NCBI RefSeq assembly: GCF_010120715.1
Contig: NZ_CP047591.1
Coordinates: 3,100,001 to 3,164,000 of the forward strand
Source: Aminipila terrae
GTDB lineage: Bacteria; Bacillota; Clostridia; Peptostreptococcales; Anaerovoracaceae
Direction of reading: 5' to 3'
Length of the DNA: 64,000 nt
Shown piece after piece: positions 43,988-54,241 of this stretch (its first letter is position 1; every line of letters starts with the position of its first letter). The translations under genes were made by a program, and so were the position numbers. The notes beneath the pieces are model-generated. The model searched no databases. It worked only from the letters and a program-made list of their open reading frames with translations, and was not told the DNA's origin.

Positions 43988-45459
43988 ATGAAAAAATGGA
44001 TTGCGGTCCTATGTATTGTTGCTTTGGGATTTTCAGTGACAGGCTGTGGCCAGAAACAAGAAGCTTCATTGAAGCAAATGCTGAGTGAAAAATTATCGGG
44101 TGAAATAACAGTATCCTGTTATGACACCATGATGTATAAAGATTTCCTGGAGAATGCAGCGAAGGTTTTTGAAAAAAAACATCCCGGTACAAAAATTAAT
44201 GTAGAAGGTTTTGCGCCTATGCCAGAAGTTAAAAAAATGGAAGATGGCAGTGTTATGACATCGTCAACGAATAATGAACAGGAGCAGGCTGATTATATCA
44301 GTAAGGTAAATACTGAATTGATGAGCGGGAAAGGTGCAGACATTTTAGCAATGGATGTCCTTCCATATTATAAATATGCAGACGGAGGCCAGCTGGAAAA
44401 TCTGCAGAATTACATGGATGCTGACAGCAGCTTTGATATTAAAGATTATAAAAAAATATACTGGATGCAATGAAGTATCATGATGGCTTATATGTAATTC
44501 CTTTAGATTATACTTTTGATTATCTTACTTATGATTCTTCTCTCTTTAATGAAAATGAAAAACAAAATCTGCAGAAAAACAGCAAATATACATATAATCA
44601 GCTGATTCAGGCGGGCAAAGAACCTTTTCAGCGTGCAAATCGAAATGCAGCAGAGCCAGTCAGAATGTTTGAAGAAGTTGCAGATTATGGTATGCTGAAA
44701 GAACTTATGTCTATGAATTATGAGAAATATATTGATATGGAAAACAGAAAAGTAAATTTCACTGATGGGAATTTTGTGAACCTGTTGGAAACAGTAAAAA
44801 AATATGGAGAAAATGGCTATATCAGCCCTCAAATAGATTATAACAAGCTGACTGAGGAAGATTTTCGAAAAATGGAACAGCAAAAGGCATTTTACAGAAC
44901 CAAGGATAACTTATTTCTATTAAATGAAGCTTTTAAAAGCGTAGGAGCAGAGTCATCAAGTCCTTTTAAGGATATAGATACAGGCGCAGGGGATGAGAGC
45001 AATGATAAAATACTGGGTTTACTGACAAATCAGAAGGGTAATGTTAATTTTAAATATATGCAGGCTTATGGAATCAACGCAAATTCAGAAAATAAAGCTT
45101 TAGCATGGGCCTTTATAAAGTATATCATGAGTGATGGCGTGCAGATGTCCGATTATAGTCTGCCAATTAATAATGAAGCTCGCATGAAGAAGGCTAAAAT
45201 TGACATCATGGGGTTAACATTCAGCGAAAAACCTATGGAACAGAGTAAGGATTTAACAGCAGAACAGAAAAAAGTATATGATATTTACACCAAATCCATA
45301 GAAAATCTTTCTGATAATTTAAACTACTATCCAATTAAAGATGATACCATTAACCACATGATTGAAAAAGAAGCAGATAACTATTTCAATGGTTCCAAAA
45401 CAGCGGAACAAGTTGCAAGTACTTTGCAGGAGAAAATAGAATTGTATTTAAATGAATAA
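43988..45459 (+). pseudogene. Extracellular solute-binding lipoprotein (sugar ABC importer), frameshifted
   Basis: Lipoprotein signal (FSVTGC). Family 1 binding-protein features: GEITVSCYDTMMYKDFLENA, MSGKGADILAMDVLPYYKYA, then KYHDGLYVIPLDYTFDYLTY and AWAFIKYIMSDGVQMS. The frame breaks near 44464: TGGATGCAATG lacks one G; TGGGATGCAATG would give YWDAMKYHDG. Repaired length ~490 residues. First gene of a transport operon. GGAGG lies before ATG. Confidence 0.85.
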
Positions 45460-46365
45460 ATTTCAAAATATAAAAAAACTAAATAACTTATCTGGATTAT
45501 ACAAATCAGGTAAATCAGCAAAAAAGTATCAGATCAATCCCGCCTTCTTCTTTTTATTTATGGGATTCGCGGGATTGATTCTCTTTTACATATGGCCGTT
45601 TTTTGTGTCCTTAGGATACGCCTTTATGAGTAAACCAGTAAATGGTTCCTTTGTTGGTCTGAAGAACTTTATTGATTTGTTTCACAATAAGCCGTATCTT
45701 TTAGGACTGAAAAACACATTGATTTTTATTGGCATCAGTGTGCCCCTTGGAATGGTTTTATCTTTGATGGTAGCACTGCTGATCAGCAAGATAAAGAGGC
45801 ATAAGGAGCTGTTTGTTCTGATTTTTCTGATTCCACTTGTGATTCCATCTGGATCTATGGTTTTTTCTGGAAAGCATTGTTTATGAATCAGGGATATGTC
45901 AACAGAATATTAAATGGTATTGGTTTAGAGAGTATTAACTGGCTGGAAACTTCGGCAGCCCTTTATGTCATTGTGCTGATCTTTATCTGGAAGAATCTTG
46001 GGTACAACATGGTTTTATTTATGGCGGGCCTTCATAATATTCCAAAGGAGCACTATGAGGCAGCAGCAGTTGATGGAGCCAATGGAGTTCAGACTTTCTT
46101 CCACATAACCCTGCCCGGGCTGGTACCCATGATTGTGCTTGTTGTAATCATGTCAATAATTAATTCTTTTAAAGTATTTAAAGAGATATACCTGATAACG
46201 GGGAAATACCCTCCTGAAAGCATTTATATGCTTCAGCATTTCATGAACAATATGTTTTACTCTCTTAATTACCAAAAGCTGACTACGGCTACCAGCGTAA
46301 TGGTGCTGATTATTATACTGCTAGTTCAGTTTCTGTTCAGATTTGAAAGGAGGCATGGTTCATGA
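45452..46365 (+). pseudogene. Sugar ABC transporter permease 1 (MalF/UgpA type), frameshifted
   Basis: About 305 residues when joined: FIWPFFVSLGYAFMSKP, GLKNTLIFIGISVPLG, then EHYEAAAVDGANGVQTFFHI (EAA loop) and LPGLVPMIVLVVIMSIINSF. Break near 45860: six Ts where seven would give VFFWKALFMNQGY. Overlaps the binding-protein gene by eight bases and the next permease by four. Confidence 0.85.
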
Positions 46366-47231
46366 ACCGCAGATTACAGGATCGGGTTATTATAGGAATT
46401 CTCTCCTTTTTGGGAATTTTGTTTCTGATGCCTTTGATAGTGACCATAACAAATTCCTTTATGACGGGTAATGATATCCTTTCACATTACACTACATCAC
46501 TTTCAGTTTTTGATCTGGTAAGTGGAATAAAGGAAAAATTTATACAGATTCCATTAATTCCAAGCCAGATTACATTTTCACAATACAAAGAGGCTCTGAT
46601 TAATCAGCCTGCATTTTTGATTTTACTGGTAAATTCTCTTAAGATTACAGTGCCGGTGGTGGTGGGAAATGTACTGGTTTCTGTATTGACATCATACGGA
46701 TTTACCATTTGGAATTGGAAGCATAAAGAGAAAGTGTTTTTTATTTATATTGTAGTCATGCTCATGCCACTGCAGGCAGTCTTAGTACCTAATTATATTG
46801 TGGCAGATAAACTGGGTCTGACAACCAGTTATCTTGCCATCATTCTGCCTGGAATATTTTCTCCATTTGGTACATTTCTGCTCAGACAGACCATGAAGGG
46901 GATACCTAAGGAGTATTTTGAAGCAGCTCAGGTGGATGGAGCAAGTAGCTTTTATATCTTTTGGCATATCGTGCTGCCACAGATGAAATCTGGGATTGCA
47001 GCTTTATCTATGCTGGTATTTATTGAATACTGGAATATTGTTGAACAGGTAATAATTTTTATAAAAGAATATTACAGAGAACCACTTTCTGTATGTCTTT
47101 CTTTAATCCCCTCTGAAAATATCAGCTTGATTTTCGCCATTTCGACGGTTTATATGGTTTTACCCCTTTGGTTTTTAACCATTGGCCAGAAAAACCTGGA
47201 AAAGGGAATTGAATTATCCGGAATAAAATAA
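46362..47231 (+). CDS. Sugar ABC transporter permease 2 (MalG/UgpE type)
   Basis: 289 residues, six helices; the EAA loop is EYFEAAQVDGASSFYIFWHI, then VLPQMKSGIAALSMLVFIEY. ATG overlaps the previous stop (ATGA). Forms the membrane channel with permease 1 and works with the ATPase at 49404. Intact. Confidence 0.9.
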   Translation: MNRRLQDRVIIGILSFLGILFLMPLIVTITNSFMTGNDILSHYTTSLSVFDLVSGIKEKFIQIPLIPSQITFSQYKEALINQPAFLILLVNSLKITVPVVVGNVLVSVLTSYGFTIWNWKHKEKVFFIYIVVMLMPLQAVLVPNYIVADKLGLTTSYLAIILPGIFSPFGTFLLRQTMKGIPKEYFEAAQVDGASSFYIFWHIVLPQMKSGIAALSMLVFIEYWNIVEQVIIFIKEYYREPLSVCLSLIPSENISLIFAISTVYMVLPLWFLTIGQKNLEKGIELSGIK

Positions 47232-47253
47232 AAGCAGGAGTATAGAAAAATAA

Positions 47254-48364
47254 ATGAATAACTCGGATCATGTAAAAAAATAATTAATATCAAAACTGTA
47301 GGAGCAATACTGATAATCTTGATCCTGATTTTCACCTTTGTTTCCAAAACCGTATATAATTACAACCTTCCTGTGGTAACTGCAACAATGCCGCTAAAGG
47401 GGAAGCTGGATAAGACAGAGGTGGTTAAAGGAATTGCAGAATGGGGAGAGGTGGTTGAAGTATATACTGATACAGGAGGAAACGTGGAAGAGATTTTTGT
47501 TAAACAGGGGGATTCTGTTCGGAAGGGACAACCGATAGCCAGATTATCACTATCGGAAGAAGAAATATCTAAAAACAGAGAAAGTGCGTATGAATTAGAA
47601 CAGGTAGATATGGACATTAAAAATGCTGAGGAAGATTGCAGTGATTTAAAGAAGTTATATGAGCAGGGAGCTGCTCCCCAAAATGATTATGAAAAAAGAG
47701 AGAGAGAGTTAAAGTCACTTTATATGAAAAAACAAAAGCTGCTGCTGGATAATCGAAGCCTTTCAAAGTCTTGCTCCCTAATTGTTTATGCACCTGAAGA
47801 TCTGGTGGTTTCAGAAATATCGGTACATAAAGGTCAGAAGCTTAACAGCGGTGAACTTGTGGCAAAATGTGGAGTGTCCCAAAGTTTCAAAATAAATTGC
47901 AGTGTTGCTTTAGACAATAATTTCGTAGAAGAGGGAGATCAATGTAAACTTGAAAATTCATCCTATCATTTTCAAGGAACTGTTAAGGAAATAAAAGCAA
48001 AAGAGGGAAAGAAAGAAGTTTCTGTATGGATTCAATCAGATAAAGTAAAAACAGGGGAAACCTTCGACGTTAAATTTGAGAAAAGAGCACTAAATCTCAC
48101 ACAATGGTACCAAACGGTGCACTTAACAAGGACAGTAATGGATATTTTCTCTATCAGATAAAACAAAGAAAAGGCATGCTTGGCAAAGAGTATTATGTAG
48201 AAAAGCTGAAAGTATATATTGGTGATAATGATAATGAAAATACAATCATTACAAAGGGAATTACATTTTTTGAACCAGTTGTGCTGCTTTGTAACAAAGA
48301 ATTGTCAGCTGGAGATACGATAATACTTGAAAATGAGGGTGATTTCTTTGCAGAGAAAAATTAG
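47254..48364 (+). pseudogene. HlyD/RND-type membrane fusion protein, frameshifted twice
   Basis: N-terminal anchor (ILIILILIFTFVSKTVY). The biotinyl-lipoyl-like part is VEEIFVKQGDSVRKGQPIAR, with a coiled coil (LEQVDMDIKNAEEDCSDLKK) and a beta barrel (DNNFVEEGDQCKLENS ... VPNGALNKDSNGYFLY). One A is missing near 47270 (seven As, eight needed) and one near 48083 (four, five needed). About 370 residues when repaired. Such adaptors serve MacB-type or type I exporters, not importers. Confidence 0.8.
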
Positions 48365-49426
48365 GGCTATTTTGTGGATGCTTGCAGCCACATTTCTTAT
48401 GGGACTTTTGATTCTGTCTATACATGTAAAAATGATGAACTGTGAAGAGTTTCTTCTGGTGACACCAACTACATCTCAATCGTCTGTAATTAGTACGGAG
48501 GCACTAGAAAAGATTAATGGTAAATTAATTCTTCTGACTTATGGAATTGTTTCTAAGGAGAATCTGCAGGTTTTAAATTCAAATTATGATGGAAACTTAA
48601 TTAAAACCAACTATACTTACCCATTTATTATGCACCAAGAATTTCTTAAGGGTTCTTTTTTACAGAGCAGGATCAAAAACAGGGGAAAAAACTGGCTGTT
48701 TTAAATAAAACTTCTGCTTATGAAATGTTCGGAAGTATAAATATATGTGGAATGAAAATGAAAATGGGTCAGGGCGAATATACGATAACAGGTGTACTTG
48801 ATGATAAAATTCAGGAAAAAAACGTTTACACTCCTGCTTCCTGCTGGGAAGAAAATACAAATTCCTTCCTTGTAGGATTAGAGAGAAATGTCACGAGAGA
48901 ACAGATAAAAAATGAATGTAAGCCTGTAGCATCGGAGGAGAATGGATATAGTTTCGTTTATTTTGCAGATCTGACAGGACTGGTTTACAGCGTATTTTTT
49001 ATTGGATTGAAGCTTACAGCAATCAGTGTTTCTATTTTCCTTTTTACCAAAAGTCATTATTGTTTAAGGGAAAAAATCAGATATTGCAGGGGTTTGTTTA
49101 AAAAATTTTATCTGGGTGACATAATCAGGAATTATCCAGGAGCAATATTAAAAATACTTTTAGTAGTGGCTGGAATGATATTGATGGTTACATTAATTTT
49201 AAATCTATTCTTTAGTTTTACCTCATATATTCTGTTCTGTAGTGATCACATAGCTGTCCTGCAGTTAAATGATTCCTCAGCTTTTGGGTTGATTACTCAG
49301 AATTTAAAAACAAGTATTTATTTATCATTTTTCTTTATAACAGGATTTTTCATTGATATTTGTTTGTTATTGACAGAAGGACTACATTCATTAGGAGACA
49401 GGAATGATGGCGAAAATACAGATTAA
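48327..49426 (+). pseudogene. MacB-like permease subunit, frameshifted
   Basis: One N-terminal helix (ILWMLAATFLMGLLILSI), a large extracytoplasmic domain (FGSINICG, YTITGVLDDKIQEKNVYTPA, like MacB periplasmic core) and three C-terminal helices. Missing T near 48658: six Ts, seven would give SFFTEQDQKQGKKLAVLNKT. About 365 residues. Start is uncertain (ATG 48327, GTG 48339 or TTG 48348 after GAGGG). Overlaps the ATPase gene by 23 bases. Confidence 0.7.
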
Positions 49427-50492
49427 AAATTTAAAAAAGATTTATCCTGGCAATGTTACAGCGGTACATGATTTCAATTTGGAAATAGAAGATAAAGAAT
49501 TTATTGTTCTGGTGGGGCCTTCAGGCTGTGGTAAATCCACTATGCTTCGCATGATTGCAGGACTGGAGGATATAAGTGGGGGTGAATTGTACATTGGTGA
49601 GAAAAAAGTAAACCATGTGGTGTCAAAAGACAGAAATATCGCCATGGTATTCCAGAACTATGCTTTATATCCCCATATGACAGTTTTTAAAAACATGGCC
49701 TTTGGTCTTACTTTAAGGAAAGTGCCCAAGGAAGATATTAAACAAAAAGTGCTGGATGCAGCTAAAATATTGGGGATTGAACAGCTGCTGGACAGAAAGC
49801 CGAAGGCTCTTTCAGGAGGACAGCGTCAGAGGGTGGCACTGGGGAGGGCTATGGTGAGAAATCCTGAAGTATTTCTGCTGGATGAACCTCTTTCAAATCT
49901 GGATGCCAAACTGCGAAACCAAATGCGCACAGAAATTCTGAATCTGCATAAAAGGCTGGGGACTACCTTTGTTTATGTGACCCATGATCAGACTGAAGCC
50001 ATGACTATGAGTGACCGCATGGTGGTAATGAAGGATGGATATATTCAACAGGTTGGAACTCCACAGAATCTTTACAATAAACCATGCAATATGTTTGTGG
50101 CAGGATTTATAGGTACACCTCAGATGAATTTTTTTACTGGCAGGATTGTTAAAAGAAATGACATATACGCAGCTGAGTTTGAAGGACATCTAATTAGACT
50201 TCACAATAATAAATTTGAAGAACTAGCACTCTATGAGGGAAGAGAGGTTATGTTTGGCATACGCCCTGAAGATTTCTCCATTCAAAAGGAGTGCAGTCAT
50301 TCTGTGAAAATGAAAATAGAACTAATTGAGCATATGGGGTCAGAGATGTATCTGCACTGTATGTTAAATGGAAATAAGTTTATTGTGAGGACACCGGTTT
50401 TAGAAGAGTGCAAAGCTGGCAGTTTTGTTCCTCTGGCATTCAATGGTAACAGACTGCATATCTTTGATAAGGATACTCATATGGCAATTTAA
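49404..50492 (+). CDS. ABC transporter ATP-binding protein (MsmK/UgpC/MalK type)
   Basis: 362 residues: GPSGCGKST (Walker A), VFQNYALYPHM (Q loop), LSGGQRQRVALGRAM (signature), VFLLDEPLSNLD (Walker B) and VTHDQTEAM (H switch). The C-terminal TOBE domain (MFGIRPEDFSIQ) is that of carbohydrate importers. Could power the sugar permeases of this operon, and perhaps is shared with the MacB-like protein. Confidence 0.92.
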   Translation: MMAKIQIKNLKKIYPGNVTAVHDFNLEIEDKEFIVLVGPSGCGKSTMLRMIAGLEDISGGELYIGEKKVNHVVSKDRNIAMVFQNYALYPHMTVFKNMAFGLTLRKVPKEDIKQKVLDAAKILGIEQLLDRKPKALSGGQRQRVALGRAMVRNPEVFLLDEPLSNLDAKLRNQMRTEILNLHKRLGTTFVYVTHDQTEAMTMSDRMVVMKDGYIQQVGTPQNLYNKPCNMFVAGFIGTPQMNFFTGRIVKRNDIYAAEFEGHLIRLHNNKFEELALYEGREVMFGIRPEDFSIQKECSHSVKMKIELIEHMGSEMYLHCMLNGNKFIVRTPVLEECKAGSFVPLAFNGNRLHIFDKDTHMAI

Positions 50493-50604
50493 TAATAGGT
50501 GGAAGTTCAAACAGATAGGAGGTATAATTATTTATAGATAACTCATAAAAAGGATGGATATGGATTAAATCTTTATCTAATAAAAAGGTAAACGGAAGAA
50601 TCAA

Positions 50605-51120
50605 ATGAAAGATTATAAAAACAAAATGACTAACACTGAAAATGTAGTTTTAAGAAATGCTAAATATCATGAATTAGATGAAAAAGCAAATATTATCTAT
50701 AAATTTGTTACCACTTATAATGATTACATTAAAACAGCTCATGATTATGGCACAGGAGAAATCATTAACATGGTTGAGGTACACACTCTGACTGTTATTG
50801 AGGAAAATCCCGGCATCACTGTTACGGATGTGGCATTACATTGGAATCGTACCAAAGGAGCTGTATCACAAATCGTTGCAAAATTGGAAAAGCGAGGTTT
50901 GATTTTCAGAAAAAAAGAAGATGGCAATGCAAAAAATGTTCATTTATACGTTACTGACAAAGGAGAATTTCTAAGTAAAGCACATAAAGCGTATGATATA
51001 AAAGAACTTACCTGGGCTGATAAAATGTTGCGTCAAGGCTTTACAACGGAAGAGATAGTCATATTCTATAAGATTATGGACCGATATACTGAATTATTGG
51101 ATTTGCCTCGTCCTGAATAA
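50605..51120 (+). CDS. MarR family regulator
   Basis: 171 residues with VHTLTVIEENPGITVTDVAL (helix 2), HWNRTKGAVSQIVAKLEKRG (recognition) and DGNAKNVHLYVTDKGE (wing). Upstream GGAAGAATC is a weak ribosome site. An inverted repeat overlapping a promoter lies 70-90 bases downstream and may be its operator, controlling the next GNAT gene (inference). Confidence 0.85.
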   Translation: MKDYKNKMTNTENVVLRNAKYHELDEKANIIYKFVTTYNDYIKTAHDYGTGEIINMVEVHTLTVIEENPGITVTDVALHWNRTKGAVSQIVAKLEKRGLIFRKKEDGNAKNVHLYVTDKGEFLSKAHKAYDIKELTWADKMLRQGFTTEEIVIFYKIMDRYTELLDLPRPE

Positions 51121-51156
51121 AAGCAGCAGATTTTTGATTTATATAGAAAAGTTCTA

Positions 51157-51212
51157 TTGACACAATATTATTTAGAACCTATACTGAATATAGTTTACAT
51201 ACTAAACTATAT
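51157..51212 (+). promoter_or_regulatory. Promoter with adjacent inverted repeat
   Basis: TTGACA (51157-51162) and TATACT (51180-51185), spacer 17. Just after the -10 lies ATATAGTTTA-CATAC-TAAACTATAT (51188-51212), a perfect 10-bp dyad at the likely transcription start. Placement fits a repressor site for the GNAT gene at 51255. Confidence 0.7.
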
Positions 51213-51254
51213 TTTGTAATAAATATGAGTTCTTAGAAAGGTGGTAAAAAATAT

Positions 51255-51737
51255 ATGATTATCAGAAAAGTTGAAAAAAATGATTTGGATGGGCTTGTAA
51301 AATTAGAAAATCTTTGCTTTCCCAAAGAAGAAGCAGCCACGAGAGAGTCCTTTGAATACCGGATTGCTGCATTTCCGGAAAGCTTTTATGTAGCTGTAGA
51401 AAAGGACGAAATCATTGGAATTGTCAATGGATGTGTTTCTGACAACGTAACAATCAGTGATGACCTTTTTGAGCCGGAAGGTGGACATAACCCTAAGGGT
51501 AAAAATCAGATGATTTTTGGATTGTTGGTAGACCCTGCGTACCAGAAACAGGGAATTGCTGCAAAATTAATGAACCATTTTATGAATGTAGCCAGACAGG
51601 CAGGACGTGAGAAGATGGTTTTAACCTGCAAAGAACATTTGATTAAATACTATGAAAAATTTGGATATATAAATCAAGGAGTCTCACAGTCTACACACGG
51701 GGGTGCAGTCTGGTATGATATGGTGGCTGACTTATAG
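51255..51737 (+). CDS. GNAT acetyltransferase
   Basis: 160 residues: MIIRKVEKNDLDGLVKLENL, FGLLVDPAYQKQGIAAKLM (acetyl-CoA loop QKQGIA), and VLTCKEHLIKYYEKFGYINQ. This is the pattern of arylalkylamine N-acetyltransferase-like GNATs (AANAT group), including the early CFPKEEAATRESFEYRIAAF. GAAAGGTGG precedes ATG. Confidence 0.85.
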   Translation: MIIRKVEKNDLDGLVKLENLCFPKEEAATRESFEYRIAAFPESFYVAVEKDEIIGIVNGCVSDNVTISDDLFEPEGGHNPKGKNQMIFGLLVDPAYQKQGIAAKLMNHFMNVARQAGREKMVLTCKEHLIKYYEKFGYINQGVSQSTHGGAVWYDMVADL

Positions 51738-51775
51738 ATTCTTTTAAAATAAAATGAAGAAGGCGTTATACAAAC

Positions 51776-52486
51776 ATGTTAGGTGAATTACATAAATCAC
51801 AGGCACTGCAATATTTAGAGCAGGAATTATTACTGAATATGGGAATGATTGAACCGATTCACCGTGATACGGCAGATATTCTCTATGCACAAAAAGATGG
51901 TGTGTTATTATTTGAGAAAAAGAGTGGCGCCTATATGATATCGGTTGATTGTCCGGACCTTGCACAAAAACTTATTAAGAGCATTACTGATGCAAAGCTT
52001 TTTGCTGTTCACCAATCATTTTGTCTGCCGATTATTCAAAGCAAATTTGTTTTTAAGAACCAATTCAAATGTTCCCAGGCGGTCTATCTGAATAAAACAT
52101 TGATACCTTCAGACGGGAAAATAAAGATATATAAATTGAATCATACTCATATTCCCGTGATTTTGGACAACTATCATGCAATGGATGACCCGGACTATAT
52201 AACCAGACTTATTGAAAGCGAACAGATATATGGAACATTTGTAATGGGTAATCTGGCCGGATTTATAGGAATGCACCCAGAGGGAAGTATAGGAATGTTA
52301 GAAGTCCTGCCTGATTTCAGAAGGCAGGGGATAGGCTATGCTCTGGAAAGTTATATGGTAAATCTTATGATGAAAAAAGGATGGATACCATTCTGTCAGG
52401 TATTTGAAAATAATACTAATTCCATTGCGTTACAAAAGAAATTGGGATTCGAGCTATCAAATCAATATTTATATTGGCTGTTTTAA
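51776..52486 (+). CDS. GNAT-fold acetyltransferase with N-terminal GNAT-like half (236 aa)
   Basis: The C-terminal ~110 residues carry GSIGMLEVLPDFRRQGIGYA (RRQGIG loop) and FENNTNSIALQKKLGFELSN. The first half (MIEPIHRDTADILYAQKDGV) resembles the degenerate N-terminal half of FR47-like or double-GNAT proteins. GAAGGCG precedes ATG. Follows the other GNAT by 38 bases; probably same transcript. Confidence 0.8.
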   Translation: MLGELHKSQALQYLEQELLLNMGMIEPIHRDTADILYAQKDGVLLFEKKSGAYMISVDCPDLAQKLIKSITDAKLFAVHQSFCLPIIQSKFVFKNQFKCSQAVYLNKTLIPSDGKIKIYKLNHTHIPVILDNYHAMDDPDYITRLIESEQIYGTFVMGNLAGFIGMHPEGSIGMLEVLPDFRRQGIGYALESYMVNLMMKKGWIPFCQVFENNTNSIALQKKLGFELSNQYLYWLF

Positions 52487-52508
52487 GCAAATCACAGATT
52501 CATCTTTC

Positions 52509-52544
52509 AAAATGTTTATAATCTTCTTGATATAAACATTTTTT
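52509..52544 (+). terminator. Terminator after the GNAT pair
   Basis: AAAATGTTTATA and TATAAACATTTT pair around a 10-base loop, ending in T6. Lies 23 bases after the stop. Confidence 0.75.
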
Positions 52545-52555
52545 ATGTTAATATC

Positions 52556-52582
52556 TGAATGAATATATAAAATATTCATTCA
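52556..52582. promoter_or_regulatory. TetR-type operator
   Basis: TGAATGAATAT (52556-52566) and ATATTCATTCA (52572-52582) are perfect 11-bp arms, 5-base spacer. TGAATGAATA half-sites are typical of TetR/AcrR autoregulators in Firmicutes. It overlaps the promoter zone 23 bases upstream of the TetR gene. Confidence 0.8.
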
Positions 52583-52604
52583 TTATGTTTGGGAGTTAAA
52601 TAAA

Positions 52605-53201
52605 ATGGAAGATAAAAAAGAGAGTATTTTTAAATGTGGAAAAGAGCTATTCAGTTTAAAGGGATTTAAAGATACAAATGTTTCAGATATTACCAAAATG
52701 GCAGGTGTAGCGGTAGGCACATTTTATAATTACTATTCGTCCAAAGAAAAGCTGTTTTTAGAAATTTTTTTGAAAGAAAATGAGAATCTTAAGAAAAGCT
52801 TTGAGTCTGCTGACATAGATAATGATCCCTTAAAAGCGGTCAAACAGTTAATGTCCTTAAATTATAACGGCATAAACTCTAATCCTATATTAAGAGAATG
52901 GTATAACAAGGAACTCTTTAGCAGATTAGAGAAGGAATTTTTTCATGAAGGTGGCATTAAGAAAATTCAAGAGCTAATGAATAGCAACACGGTAACATTA
53001 ATCAGAAATTGGAAGCTTGAGGGCAAAATCAGAAAGGATTTGGACGATGATTTAATACTTGCTATTTTTAATGCAATACCATATATAGATATTCATAAGG
53101 AAGATATTGGAATGCAACATTTTCCTCAGCTCGTAGATTACTTGACAGAATTCATTATGAAAGGATTAACTGATTGCTCAAATCAGGAGGTCAATAAATG
53201 A
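52605..53201 (+). CDS. TetR/AcrR family regulator
   Basis: 198 residues. HTH: LFSLKGFKDTNVSDITKMAG then VAVGTFYNYYSSKEKLFLEI. The C-terminal domain binds an unknown ligand. GGGAG lies nine bases before ATG. A near-ideal operator lies upstream and the FMN-reductase gene overlaps its stop by four bases, so both are likely self-regulated together. Confidence 0.9.
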   Translation: MEDKKESIFKCGKELFSLKGFKDTNVSDITKMAGVAVGTFYNYYSSKEKLFLEIFLKENENLKKSFESADIDNDPLKAVKQLMSLNYNGINSNPILREWYNKELFSRLEKEFFHEGGIKKIQELMNSNTVTLIRNWKLEGKIRKDLDDDLILAIFNAIPYIDIHKEDIGMQHFPQLVDYLTEFIMKGLTDCSNQEVNK

Positions 53202-53971
53202 AAAAGGTTACTGTATTTCTCGGAAGCCCTCGAAAGAAGAATACTTATCAGATAGTCAGAGAATTTGAAGAGAATTTAAAATCATATGCAGAAATTGATT
53301 TTGAGTATGTTTTTTTAAAAGATTATTACCTTGAAAATTGTAAAGGATGTATAACATGTTTTAATAAAGGAGAAGAATGCTGTTTAATAAAGGATGATCT
53401 AAGTTTATTGATTGACAAAATGAACAATTCTGACGGAGTGATTTTTGCTACCCCTAATTATTCATTTCAGGTAACAGCTCTCATGAAAACATTTTTGGAT
53501 CGCCTGGGTTTCCTTTTTCATCGACCACGTTTTTTCAATAAGGCCTTTACAGCAATTGTTGTCCAGGGAATCTATGGAGGATCGGATATTGTAAAATACC
53601 TGGAGTTTTTGGGGAGGAATTTGGGGTTTCATGTGTCAAAGGGATGCTGTTTAACTGCATTAGAGCCCAGAACTTCTCTTGAACAGCAAAGAATGACTAA
53701 TAAAATTAAAAAGGCATCAGCCAGATTTTACAGGGAACTGATGAGGCCTTCTCCAAACCCTTCCTTTTTCAGACTGCTTATGTTCAGGTTAGGGCGTACA
53801 AATATAAAGATGATTTTAGATGAAAAGTTCAGGGACTATGAATATTATAAAGAGAAGGGCTGGTTTGAGTCTGATTATTATTATGAAGTTTCCTTAGGAA
53901 TGATAAAAAGGCTGGCAGGCCGTGTTTTTGATTTATTAGGAAAACAAATGGTCAGGCGTAGAGGTTCCTGA
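53198..53971 (+). CDS. NADPH-dependent FMN reductase / flavodoxin-like iron-sulfur flavoprotein
   Basis: 257 residues. VTVFLGSPRKKNTYQIVREF (FMN phosphate loop), CKGCITCFNKGEECCLIKDD (cysteine cluster as in iron-sulfur flavoproteins), GVIFATPNYSFQVTALMKTF and DRLGF. A ~90-residue C-terminal extension follows the flavodoxin core. AGGAGG lies before ATG. Probably reduces quinones or aromatic nitro compounds in the TetR response. Confidence 0.85.
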   Translation: MKKVTVFLGSPRKKNTYQIVREFEENLKSYAEIDFEYVFLKDYYLENCKGCITCFNKGEECCLIKDDLSLLIDKMNNSDGVIFATPNYSFQVTALMKTFLDRLGFLFHRPRFFNKAFTAIVVQGIYGGSDIVKYLEFLGRNLGFHVSKGCCLTALEPRTSLEQQRMTNKIKKASARFYRELMRPSPNPSFFRLLMFRLGRTNIKMILDEKFRDYEYYKEKGWFESDYYYEVSLGMIKRLAGRVFDLLGKQMVRRRGS

Positions 53972-54241
53972 AAAATGGCAGATGGGTTAATTGAATTAAA
54001 TATGAGTGTAATTCTTGAAATTACTATCAGAATTCAATATAATATCACTGATGGGCAGTATAAGAATTTTCAGCCCGGATGATTTACATACAAGTTGATA
54101 TTGTTTAGTAGTATGAACTGATAAACTGTTCTTGAGGAAGTGGGGAGTTGTGATAAATTACTGACATAACAGATAATTTTTGATTTTATAGGTTTATTTA
54201 AATGTAAAAAACAAAAGTAATCAAGAAAGCGAGATGTTATT

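Noticed and set aside
52578..52592. TCATTCATTATGTTTGGGAG resembles the array core
   Set aside because: It belongs to the TetR operator and ribosome-site region; only CATTATGTTT matches, with no arm and no cassette context.
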